39,994 nt of DNA from the NCBI GenBank assembly GCA_011620595.1, contig WOYX01000042.1:1-39994 (forward strand), read 5' to 3'. The translations under genes were made by a program, and so were the position numbers. A model generated the notes under the pieces. The model did no database searches, was not told the DNA's origin, and was given only the letters and a program-made list of their open reading frames with translations. The stretch's first letter is position 1. The number at the start of each line of letters is the position of its first letter. This DNA is from Bacteroidales bacterium (GTDB lineage Bacteria > Bacteroidota > Bacteroidia > Bacteroidales > VadinHA17). Below, in pieces: positions 16,469-23,070 of the stretch.

Positions 16469-17136
16469 AGCCCGAAGTTTAATAGTGCACTGAAATTTCT
16501 GCGCATCAGCCCTTCTGCCGCTTCAGCATCATACCCTGCCGCTGACGCGAAGAGTCGGTATACCTCTGCAATCTTATCTCCGGAATCGTCGGTCTCAAGC
16601 AGTACCCTCTCATGGCTGACAGCCTTCACTATTTCCGGTTTAAGTCCCCCTGTTCCCAGTGAGAACCAGAATCCCTCATCGGCAAGCGATGCGGCCAGTA
16701 TACCGTTGCCCCTGAATCCGTGAATGACCCAGGGCCGGGCCGGCTTCATCTCCTTCCGTGCCCTTCTCAGCTCATCCCACCCCTTCACGCAGTGTATCAC
16801 CATGGGCTTATCCATCTCTGCGGCCATCTCAGCCTGGAAGATAAAAGCCCTCTGCTGTATTTCCCGGGGCCCACCCTTCATGCGGTCAAACCCTGCCTCA
16901 CCTATCACTGCCACATGCGGATGCGCTACAGTAAGCAGAAGCTCTGTCTGCAGATGCGCAAGGTTGTCATCCGTCAGCTGCCACGGATGTATGCCGGCGG
17001 AAAAGAGAGTGTTGGCAGGAAAATCAGCCGGCACCTCATCACCGGCCATCAGGTTCATGACGGTGATGGTATCATCACTGCCAGTGGCATTGTGAGTGTG
17101 AAAGTCGATGAATTTTATGCCCCTGCCGGGATTCAT
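16465..17136 (-). CDS. TatD-family metal-dependent hydrolase
   Basis: The 223 residues show the TatD metal ligands: FIDFHTH (His13, His15), VIGEAGFD (Glu80), PMVIHCVKG, WVIHGFRG and LLETDDSG near 177. TatD enzymes are cytosolic TIM-barrel nucleases (3'-5' DNA/RNA exonuclease or aminoacyl-tRNA/D-Tyr-tRNA editing-like roles). This one is some 35-40 residues shorter than typical TatD and belongs to the compact form common in Bacteroidota. It overlaps gltX upstream (ATGA at 17133-17136) and tcdA downstream. That arrangement puts it in a tRNA-themed operon. Confidence 0.88.
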   Translation of the reverse strand: MNPGRGIKFIDFHTHNATGSDDTITVMNLMAGDEVPADFPANTLFSAGIHPWQLTDDNLAHLQTELLLTVAHPHVAVIGEAGFDRMKGGPREIQQRAFIFQAEMAAEMDKPMVIHCVKGWDELRRARKEMKPARPWVIHGFRGNGILAASLADEGFWFSLGTGGLKPEIVKAVSHERVLLETDDSGDKIAEVYRLFASAAGYDAEAAEGLMRRNFSALLNFGL

Positions 17137-18656
17137 GACAGTGCCGGTGCCAGTCTGCGGATACCGTTGTCAAGACGGCGGAGGGTCTCCTCCCTGCCTG
17201 TCAGCTCGACGATATCAAACAGGTGCGGGCCTCTTGACGCCCCCACCATGAGAAGCCTGAACAGGTTGAGAATGGTCCCGGTATTATAGGAACTTCCGGC
17301 AATCCACTCTTTGATTCTATTTTCAAGAGTCTCCGAGGTAAATGGCTCCACACCTGCAACAACTTCACGGAGCTCTCTCATCTGCCGGGGCGAATCAGCA
17401 TTCCATCTCTTCCTGACAACCTCCGGGTCATAGCTCTCAGGAGCCACGAAGAAGAAGTCAGCCTCATTCCAAAGCTCCTTCACAAATCCGACGCGCTCCT
17501 TTACCAGTGAAACAATCCTTACGAGGGTGTCATGACCGGGGTTGAACCCCTTTTCATTTACCACCGGCATGAAGAGGTCAGCCAGCTCTTCATTGCTCTT
17601 CATCTGGAAATATCTCGTATTGAACCATTTCGCCTTCTCAGGGTCAAAGCGTGAACCTGATTTGCCCACACGCTCTATGGAGAAACCGGCGATCAGCTCC
17701 TCCATTGAGAATATCTCCTGTTCAGTTCCGGGGTTCCATCCCAGAAGTGCCAGCATATTCACGAATGCCTCCGGGAAATAGCCCTCCTCACGGTATCCCG
17801 TAGCCGTCTCACCGTAAGGCCAGTAGAGGGGGAATACCGGGAAGCCCATCTTATCGCCGTCGCGTTTGCTGAGCTTGCCCTTGCCGGTGGGCTTGAGCAG
17901 CAGCGGCAGATGAGCGAAGAGCGGCGCCTCCCATCCCAAGCTGCGGTAGAGCATGACATGAATCGGTAACGACGGCAGCCACTCTTCGCCCCTGATGACG
18001 TGGCTGATCTCCATCAGGTGGTCGTCAACGATGTTTGCCAGGTGGTATGTAGGCATGCCGTCAGACTTGAACAGCACCTTGTCATCGAGGGTGGAGCTGT
18101 TGACAACGATATCGCCCCTTATCAGGTCGGAGAAATGAATATCCTCGTTCTCAGGCATGCGGTACCTTAAAACATAATGCTCTCCGGCAGCCATTCTGAT
18201 CTTCACCTCCTCATCACTGAGGGTTAGTGTGTTGCACATCTGCATGCGGGTGGCAATGCCGTAGTTGAAGGTCTCCCCGCGGGACTCATACTCCTTTCTG
18301 ATCCTCTCAAGCTCCTCCGGCTGGTCGAATGCATAATAGGCATCGCCTGACGCAAGAAGCTGCAGGGCAAACTGCTGATAGATGCCTTTCCTCTGGCTCT
18401 GCCGGTAGGGGGCAAAGACACCACCTTCCCTGACCCCTTCATCCGGTTTGATGCCGGCCCATTCGAGTGCATCCATGATATACTCTTCGGCACCCTCCAC
18501 ATAGCGTGCCTGATCGGTGTCCTCGATGCGCAGTATGAATGTCCCGCCGTGGTGTTTGGCAAAGAGATAGTTATAAAGAGCTGTGCGCACACCGCCGATA
18601 TGCAGCGGCCCGGTGGGACTGGGAGCAAAGCGCACTCGTATTTTCCTGTCTGTCAT
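17133..18656 (-). CDS. gltX: Glutamate--tRNA ligase
   Basis: I choose the ATG at 18656 (MTDRKIRVRFAPSPTGPLHI); the longer frame to 18746 adds non-conserved residues. At 507 residues this is full length. The class I motifs are HIGG (19-22) and KLSKR (about residue 260, the KMSKS equivalent). GGVRTALYNYLFAKHHGGTFILRIEDTD and the C-terminal helical anticodon-binding half are typical of bacterial GluRS. It charges tRNA-Glu in the cytosol. Its stop overlaps the tatD start by 4 bases (ATGA). Confidence 0.97.
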   Translation of the reverse strand: MTDRKIRVRFAPSPTGPLHIGGVRTALYNYLFAKHHGGTFILRIEDTDQARYVEGAEEYIMDALEWAGIKPDEGVREGGVFAPYRQSQRKGIYQQFALQLLASGDAYYAFDQPEELERIRKEYESRGETFNYGIATRMQMCNTLTLSDEEVKIRMAAGEHYVLRYRMPENEDIHFSDLIRGDIVVNSSTLDDKVLFKSDGMPTYHLANIVDDHLMEISHVIRGEEWLPSLPIHVMLYRSLGWEAPLFAHLPLLLKPTGKGKLSKRDGDKMGFPVFPLYWPYGETATGYREEGYFPEAFVNMLALLGWNPGTEQEIFSMEELIAGFSIERVGKSGSRFDPEKAKWFNTRYFQMKSNEELADLFMPVVNEKGFNPGHDTLVRIVSLVKERVGFVKELWNEADFFFVAPESYDPEVVRKRWNADSPRQMRELREVVAGVEPFTSETLENRIKEWIAGSSYNTGTILNLFRLLMVGASRGPHLFDIVELTGREETLRRLDNGIRRLAPALS

Positions 18657-18693
18657 AATTGTCAGGCGGTTAGTTGCCGACGATAAAGATATG

Positions 18694-18724
18694 AAAAAAA
18701 GAGGCTGTCCCTGTTGACAACCTC
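18694..18724 (-). terminator. Rho-independent terminator between tdh and gltX
   Basis: On the minus strand GAGGTTGTC (18724-18716) pairs with GACAGCCTC (18709-18701), with one G-U and a 6-base loop, and is followed by seven T (18700-18694). It lies 27 bases after the tdh stop and directly before gltX. Confidence 0.8.
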
Positions 18725-18730
18725 TCCTTG

Positions 18731-18738
18731 CAAAGGTA
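18731..18738 (-). promoter_or_regulatory. Candidate -7 box for gltX
   Basis: On the minus strand TACCTTTG (18738 down to 18731) fits TAnnTTTG. Transcription would start near 18724, exactly at the base of the terminator hairpin, so a gltX transcript from here would carry that hairpin at its 5' end. Confidence 0.35.
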
Positions 18739-18750
18739 TGCGGCATATGA

Positions 18751-19713
18751 TCAGATCAGCCCTTTGCTGTGCTTCTCCCTGATCACCTTGAGCATGTCGG
18801 CAGTCATTGACTCCAGGTTGAATTTGGGATTCCAGCCCCACTCTTCACGTGCCGCGGTGTCATTCATGTAATTAGGCCATGAGTCAGCTATCTTCTGTTT
18901 CATGGGATCAACATCGTAGTCCATTACGAAGTCCGGAATATGCTTCCTGATTTCAGCTGCTAATATTTCCGGGTCAAAGCTCATGGCGCTGATGTTGAAG
19001 GCATTCCTGTGCTTTAGTTTTGAGGGGTCAGCTTCCATCAGATTAATGGCTGCATCAATTGCATCAGGCATGTACATCATGTCGAGGAAGGTTCCCTTCT
19101 CAAGGGGACAGGTGAACCTCCCGTGCTTCACGGCTTCATAAAATATCTCGACGGCATAATCGGTTGTACCTCCTCCCGGAAGGGTTACGTTGGAGATTAT
19201 CCCCGGGTAACGGACACCACGGGTATCAACGCCAAAACGAAGGAAATAGTAATCACACAGCATCTCTCCTGTAACTTTTGTAACACCGTACATTGATGTA
19301 GGTCTCTGGATGGTGTCCTGCGGCGTGTTGTCAAGAGGGGTTGTAGGTCCGAAGGCTCCGATAGAGCTCGGGAAGAAGACTGCACATTTATATTCACGGG
19401 CAACCTCCAGCACATTGTAGAGCCCGTTGACACCAATGTTCCACGCAAGACCGGGATTCTTCTCACCAACGGCGGAGAGTACCGCCGCGAGGTGGTATAT
19501 AGTATCAATATTGTACTTTTTTACCGCGGATGCAAGTTCTTCAATGTTGGTGGTGTCAACCTTCAGAAAAGGCCCCGAATCAGCAAGTTCTCCGGTGGGC
19601 TGAGTCCTGTTTATGCCTGCAACAACATTGCTGCCACCAAACCTTTTCCTGAGCTCCAGTGTAAGCTCCGAACCTATCTGTCCTACTGAACCTGTTACAA
19701 GAATTTTCTTCAT
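18751..19713 (-). CDS. tdh: L-threonine 3-dehydrogenase, SDR (extended) type
   Basis: The 320 residues have the Rossmann signature VTGSVGQIG (6-14, GxxGxxG), the LAAVLSAVGEKNP segment and the catalytic SDR residues Tyr142 and Lys146 in MYGVTKVTGE, with the Ser in PSSIGAFG. This closely matches the short-chain TDH that oxidises L-threonine to 2-amino-3-ketobutyrate with NAD+; it is unrelated to the zinc-dependent E. coli Tdh. The divergent neighbour kbl catalyses the next step, which confirms the substrate. It ends in a terminator at 18694-18724. Confidence 0.93.
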   Translation of the reverse strand: MKKILVTGSVGQIGSELTLELRKRFGGSNVVAGINRTQPTGELADSGPFLKVDTTNIEELASAVKKYNIDTIYHLAAVLSAVGEKNPGLAWNIGVNGLYNVLEVAREYKCAVFFPSSIGAFGPTTPLDNTPQDTIQRPTSMYGVTKVTGEMLCDYYFLRFGVDTRGVRYPGIISNVTLPGGGTTDYAVEIFYEAVKHGRFTCPLEKGTFLDMMYMPDAIDAAINLMEADPSKLKHRNAFNISAMSFDPEILAAEIRKHIPDFVMDYDVDPMKQKIADSWPNYMNDTAAREEWGWNPKFNLESMTADMLKVIREKHSKGLI

Positions 19714-19861
19714 CTGTATATATTTAAAATGTTTTCTTCAACTGATGATGCCTTATCATCGGAAATGGCGAGCAAACTTCATGAAATTTTATGCAACTCA
19801 TTCTGACAAAAATCATTTAATTGTACTTCAATAAACATACATCATTATGAAGCAAAGTTGG

Positions 19862-19869
19862 TATATTTG
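19862..19869 (+). promoter_or_regulatory. -7 box of the kbl promoter
   Basis: TATATTTG at 19862-19869 matches TAnnTTTG. The transcript would start near 19876, about 40 bases before the kbl ATG. The 202-base tdh-kbl gap probably holds both divergent promoters, but I see no matching box on the tdh strand. Confidence 0.45.
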
Positions 19870-19915
19870 CCCCGCAAACATCGCAAATGCATAGTTAATC
19901 AATAACATCATACCC

Positions 19916-21106
19916 ATGTACAACAATTATCAGGAATTTCTGGCCGGCGAGCTGGCTGCAATAAAAGAGGCTGGTCTTTACAAAGGAGAAAGAATTATAG
20001 TGTCACCCCAGGGTGCTGAGATAACCCTCAACACCGGGCAGAAGGTGCTTAACTTCTGCGCCAATAACTACCTGGGTCTATCAGCCAATTCAAAGCTGAT
20101 TGAAGCGGCAAGGAAGGCACTTGACACTCACGGTTACGGCATGTCGTCGGTACGTTTTATCTGCGGCACGAGTGATTTGCATAAGGAACTGGAGCACAAA
20201 CTTGCTGAGTTCTTCGGCACTGAGGATACCATACTCTATGCTGCCTGCTTCGATGCCAACGGCGGTGTGTTTGAGCCCCTGCTTTCAGAGGAAGATGCCA
20301 TAATCTCCGATGCCCTCAACCACGCCTCCATCATTGATGGTGTCCGTCTCTGCAAGGCACAGCGCTACCGTTATGCCAACGCTGACATGAAAGACCTTGA
20401 AGAGAAGCTGACAGAGGCGCAGGCACAGCGCTTCAGGCTGGTGGTCACCGACGGCGTCTTCTCAATGGACGGCAACGTGGCGCCGCTTGACAAGATATAC
20501 GAGCTGGCAAACAAGTATAACGCCATGGTCATGGTCGACGAGTCGCACTCGGCAGGCGTGGTGGGTGATACAGGCCGCGGTGTCACAGAGCTTTACAACC
20601 TGAAGGGCAAGATAGAGATCATCACCGGCACACTGGGTAAAGCCTTCGGCGGAGCCATCGGCGGATTCACCACCGGCAAGAAGGAGATCATCGAGATGCT
20701 GCGCCAGCGCTCGCGGCCATATCTCTTCTCCAACTCCATCCCGCCGCTTGTTGCTGCTGCAGGCATAAAGATGGTTGAGATGATGACTGAAACCAATGAG
20801 CTGCAGGACAAGCTCCATTTCAACACGAAGTATTTCATGGAGAAGATGTCAAAAGCCGGCTTTGACATCAAGCCTACACAGTCAGCAATATGTGCCGTGA
20901 TGCTTTATGACGCCAAACTGTCACAGGAGATGGCGGCAAAGCTTCTCGATGAAGGCATCTACGTCACCGGCTTCTACTACCCGGTGGTCCCCAAGGATCA
21001 GGCCCGCATCAGGGTACAGCTCTCGGCAGCCCACGAACAGGAGCACCTCGACAAGGCCATCGCAGCCTTCACCAAAGTGGGCAGGGAACTGGGAGTGCTG
21101 AAATAG
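19916..21106 (+). CDS. kbl: Glycine C-acetyltransferase (2-amino-3-ketobutyrate CoA ligase)
   Basis: The 396-residue length matches the family. Alpha-oxoamine synthase motifs are present: FCANNYLGLS near the start, FDANGGVFEPLL, DALNHASIIDG, FSMDGN, VDESHSAGVVGDTGRG and the PLP Schiff-base Lys242 in TGTLGKAFGGAIGGF. The enzyme cleaves 2-amino-3-ketobutyrate with CoA to glycine and acetyl-CoA. With the divergent tdh it completes threonine degradation to glycine, so the related AONS/8-amino-7-oxononanoate role is unlikely. Confidence 0.96.
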   Translation: MYNNYQEFLAGELAAIKEAGLYKGERIIVSPQGAEITLNTGQKVLNFCANNYLGLSANSKLIEAARKALDTHGYGMSSVRFICGTSDLHKELEHKLAEFFGTEDTILYAACFDANGGVFEPLLSEEDAIISDALNHASIIDGVRLCKAQRYRYANADMKDLEEKLTEAQAQRFRLVVTDGVFSMDGNVAPLDKIYELANKYNAMVMVDESHSAGVVGDTGRGVTELYNLKGKIEIITGTLGKAFGGAIGGFTTGKKEIIEMLRQRSRPYLFSNSIPPLVAAAGIKMVEMMTETNELQDKLHFNTKYFMEKMSKAGFDIKPTQSAICAVMLYDAKLSQEMAAKLLDEGIYVTGFYYPVVPKDQARIRVQLSAAHEQEHLDKAIAAFTKVGRELGVLK

Positions 21107-21162
21107 CTTCCGGCAGACGAAAAAAATATTTTCCTCTGACAGTTGCGGTATTGAATTTTCAC

Positions 21163-21170
21163 TATGTTTG
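21163..21170 (+). promoter_or_regulatory. -7 box of the trpB2 leader promoter
   Basis: TATGTTTG fits TAnnTTTG; TTG at 21143-21145 is a -33 candidate with a shortish 17-base spacer. The start point would fall at about 21176-21178, exactly where the sequence shared with the peptidase leader begins. Confidence 0.5.
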
Positions 21171-21175
21171 CATCG

Positions 21176-21270
21176 ATGAAACTTACATGAGCAGTAACCT
21201 GCAAAAGGAAATGATTATTTTAATACATGTAAGTTCCATTCGACTAATAAAATAAAAATCAAATAAACGA
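21176..21270 (+). ncRNA. Structured 5' leader element, copy A (shared with 31914-32008)
   Basis: The 95 bases before the leader-peptide ATG, and 3 more into it, align without gaps to 31914-32011 (about 68 of 98 identical by hand count). AACTTACATG (21180-21189) pairs perfectly with CATGTAAGTT (21226-21235). The enclosed loop holds the conserved AAATGA-TAT--TTA stretch and a copy-A-only GCAG/CTGC mini-hairpin. The AT-rich tail ends in GAATGAA at the start codon. Unknown function; it may be a cis-regulatory RNA or a translation element. Confidence 0.6.
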
Positions 21271-21345
21271 ATGAAACAATTCACGTTATATGTCTGGCGC
21301 TGGTGCAGCTCAAAAGATGAGTCTGTGAATCACGTCGTTATATAA
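21271..21345 (+). CDS. Tryptophan leader peptide (attenuation)
   Basis: A 24-codon frame begins MKQFTLYVWRWC, with Trp codons at positions 9 and 11, and ends TAA at 21345. That is 24 bases before a GC-rich terminator and 80 before trpB2. Two Trp codons in 24 is far above background, and the gene behind is a Trp synthase subunit, so ribosome stalling at low charged tRNA-Trp is the obvious reading. The competing antiterminator is not clear-cut: a CCT(gta)TAGTAT / ATGCTAAGG pairing at 21346-21370 would take the foot of the terminator. Inference: a ribosome at the stop codon blocks that pairing, while one stalled at the Trp codons frees it. Confidence 0.82.
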   Translation: MKQFTLYVWRWCSSKDESVNHVVI

Positions 21346-21369
21346 CCTGTATAGTATAATTATGCTAAG

Positions 21370-21401
21370 GGGCGCGCTGATCACAGCGCGCCCTTTTTTT
21401 T
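21370..21401 (+). terminator. Attenuator terminator of trpB2
   Basis: A perfect 10-bp stem GGGCGCGCTG (21370-21379) / CAGCGCGCCC (21384-21393), extendable by G-U and A-U pairs, has an ATCA loop and eight T (21394-21401). It stands between the leader peptide and trpB2, so it must be conditional. Confidence 0.92.
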
Positions 21402-21424
21402 ACTAACCTCAAAAACTTCAAGAA

Positions 21425-22789
21425 ATGGAAAAAATCACAAAAATTCTGCTGACGGAAAACGAAATGCCCCGCAAATGGTATAATATCATGGCTGACATGC
21501 CCAACAAGCCTTTGCCTCCGCTGAACCCTGCCACCGGCAGGCCGGTGGGTCCCGACGACCTTTCGGTCATATTTCCGATGGAGCTGATAAAACAGGAGGT
21601 GTCGACAGAGAGATATATTGACATCCCTGATGAGGTACTCGATCTTTACCGCACCTTTCGTCCTTCTCCCCTCTTCCGGGCTCATAACCTCGAGAAGGCT
21701 CTTGGCACAAAGAGCAAGATCTATTACAAGTACGAGGGTGGTAACTATTCCGGGTCACACAAGGCTAACACCGCCATACCGCAGGCCTACTACAACAAGA
21801 TGGAGGGTGTGAGGCGCATAACCACGGAGACCGGAGCAGGCCAGTGGGGCAGTGCCATGAGCTACGCCTGCAACCACTTCGGTCTGGAACTGCTGGTATT
21901 CATGGTCAGGGTAAGCTATGAGCAGAAGCCCGGAAGAAAGCTTATGATGAATGCCTATAATGCAAGGGTGGTACCCTCTCCCAGCACCATGACAGTTGCC
22001 GGAAGAAAGGTGCTTGAGCTCGACCCTGAATCACCGGGCAGCCTGGGGATTGCTATATCAGAAGCTATGGAGATCGCCGCCCAGGACCCCTACACCAAAT
22101 ACTCACTGGGGAGCGTGCTCAACCATGTCATCCTTCACCAGACGATAATAGGTGAGGAGGCGCTGATACAGTTTGACAAGGCCGGTGACTACCCCGACGT
22201 GGTGATAGGATGCTTTGGCGGAGGCTCCAACTTCTCCGGCATCTCCTTCCCCTTCCTGCGCGAGAACCTGACGAACGGCAGGCAGACAAGGCTGGTGGCC
22301 GTAGAGCCTGCCTCCTGCCCTAAGCTGACCAGGGGTAAGTTCACCTACGACTTCGGAGACCAGTCGGGCATGACCCCTCTTCTGCCGATGTATACGCTGG
22401 GCCACAATTTCATCCCCGACAAGATACATGCCGGGGGACTGCGTTATCACGGCGCAGGGGTGCTTGTCAGCCAGCTGCGCAAGGACGGATTTGTTGAGGC
22501 GAAAGCCAAGATGCAGCGTGAGTGCTTTGAGGGTGCCATACTCTTTGCCAGGACTGAAGGTATTCTTCCTGCGCCGGAGTCGTCTTATGCCATCGCGGGT
22601 GCTCTTGATGAGGCACGCCGGGCTGATCTTGAGGGCGTCTCAAAGACGATCCTCTTCAACCTGAGCGGCCACGGTCACTTTGACATCACCGCCTACGAGA
22701 AGTATTTTGAAGGCTACCTGCCCGATCATGAGGCCACGGCAGAGGAGATAGACCTGTCACTGGTAAACTCGGCAGTGCCAACCTTTTAA
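21425..22789 (+). CDS. trpB2: Tryptophan synthase beta chain, TrpB2 type
   Basis: The 454-residue length, the extended N-terminus (MPRKWYNIMADMP...PLNPATGRPV) and the RPSPLFRAHNLEKALG segment are those of TrpB2, not of the roughly 400-residue TrpB1. The PLP lysine is Lys113 in GGNYSGSHKANTA, with the phosphate loop GCFGGGSNFSG and a C-terminal NLSGHGHFD. It condenses indole with serine to tryptophan. No trpA or other trp gene is adjacent, so free indole (salvage) may be the source. The upstream Trp-codon attenuator shows that expression follows tryptophan supply. Confidence 0.95.
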   Translation: MEKITKILLTENEMPRKWYNIMADMPNKPLPPLNPATGRPVGPDDLSVIFPMELIKQEVSTERYIDIPDEVLDLYRTFRPSPLFRAHNLEKALGTKSKIYYKYEGGNYSGSHKANTAIPQAYYNKMEGVRRITTETGAGQWGSAMSYACNHFGLELLVFMVRVSYEQKPGRKLMMNAYNARVVPSPSTMTVAGRKVLELDPESPGSLGIAISEAMEIAAQDPYTKYSLGSVLNHVILHQTIIGEEALIQFDKAGDYPDVVIGCFGGGSNFSGISFPFLRENLTNGRQTRLVAVEPASCPKLTRGKFTYDFGDQSGMTPLLPMYTLGHNFIPDKIHAGGLRYHGAGVLVSQLRKDGFVEAKAKMQRECFEGAILFARTEGILPAPESSYAIAGALDEARRADLEGVSKTILFNLSGHGHFDITAYEKYFEGYLPDHEATAEEIDLSLVNSAVPTF

Positions 22790-22793
22790 ATGG

Positions 22794-22942
22794 AGGTCTG
22801 AAGGTCTGAAGGTCTGAGGTCTGAAGGTCTGAAGGTCTGAAGGTCTGAGGTCTGAAGGTCTGAAGTCTGAGGTCTGAAGGTCTGAAGTCTGAGGTCTGAA
22901 GGTCTGGGGTCTGAAGGTCTGAAGGTCTGAAGGTCTGAAGTC
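22794..22942. repeat. Minisatellite of about 19 AGGTCTGA-type units
   Basis: Nineteen TCTG-containing units of 7 or 8 bases (AGGTCTGA, GGTCTGA, AGTCTGA) run head to tail from 22794 to about 22942, five bases after the trpB2 stop. The 8-base and 7-base units alternate irregularly, which suggests slippage. It has no reading-frame meaning that I can see, and the rest of the gap to the nrdJ stop at 23071 holds nothing I can support. Confidence 0.95.
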
Positions 22943-23070
22943 GAAAATCAATAAAATCCGTAAACTATGAAGGATTTGCGATTTGCGAATCTTGATTGAA
23001 TCGAGAATTTCTTTATGGCCTGCTGCCTGACAATGACTGACAACGCACTACTGTCAGAGCCTGATATGAA

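Larger units (their letters stand above)
21107..21424 (+). promoter_or_regulatory. trpB2 leader region
   Basis: This 318-base gap holds, in order: a promoter -7 box (21163-21170), a structured 5' element (21176-21270), a leader peptide with two Trp codons (21271-21345), a small TAGTAT/ATGCTA hairpin (21354-21369 region) and a terminator (21370-21401). The whole reads as a transcription attenuator of the kind I recall being described as the Bacteroid-trp motif. The first 95 bases are repeated before the C1 peptidase gene. Confidence 0.75.

Noticed and set aside
22794-22942. CRISPR-like array
   Set aside because: The units are 7-8 bases with no unique spacers; it is a simple minisatellite.
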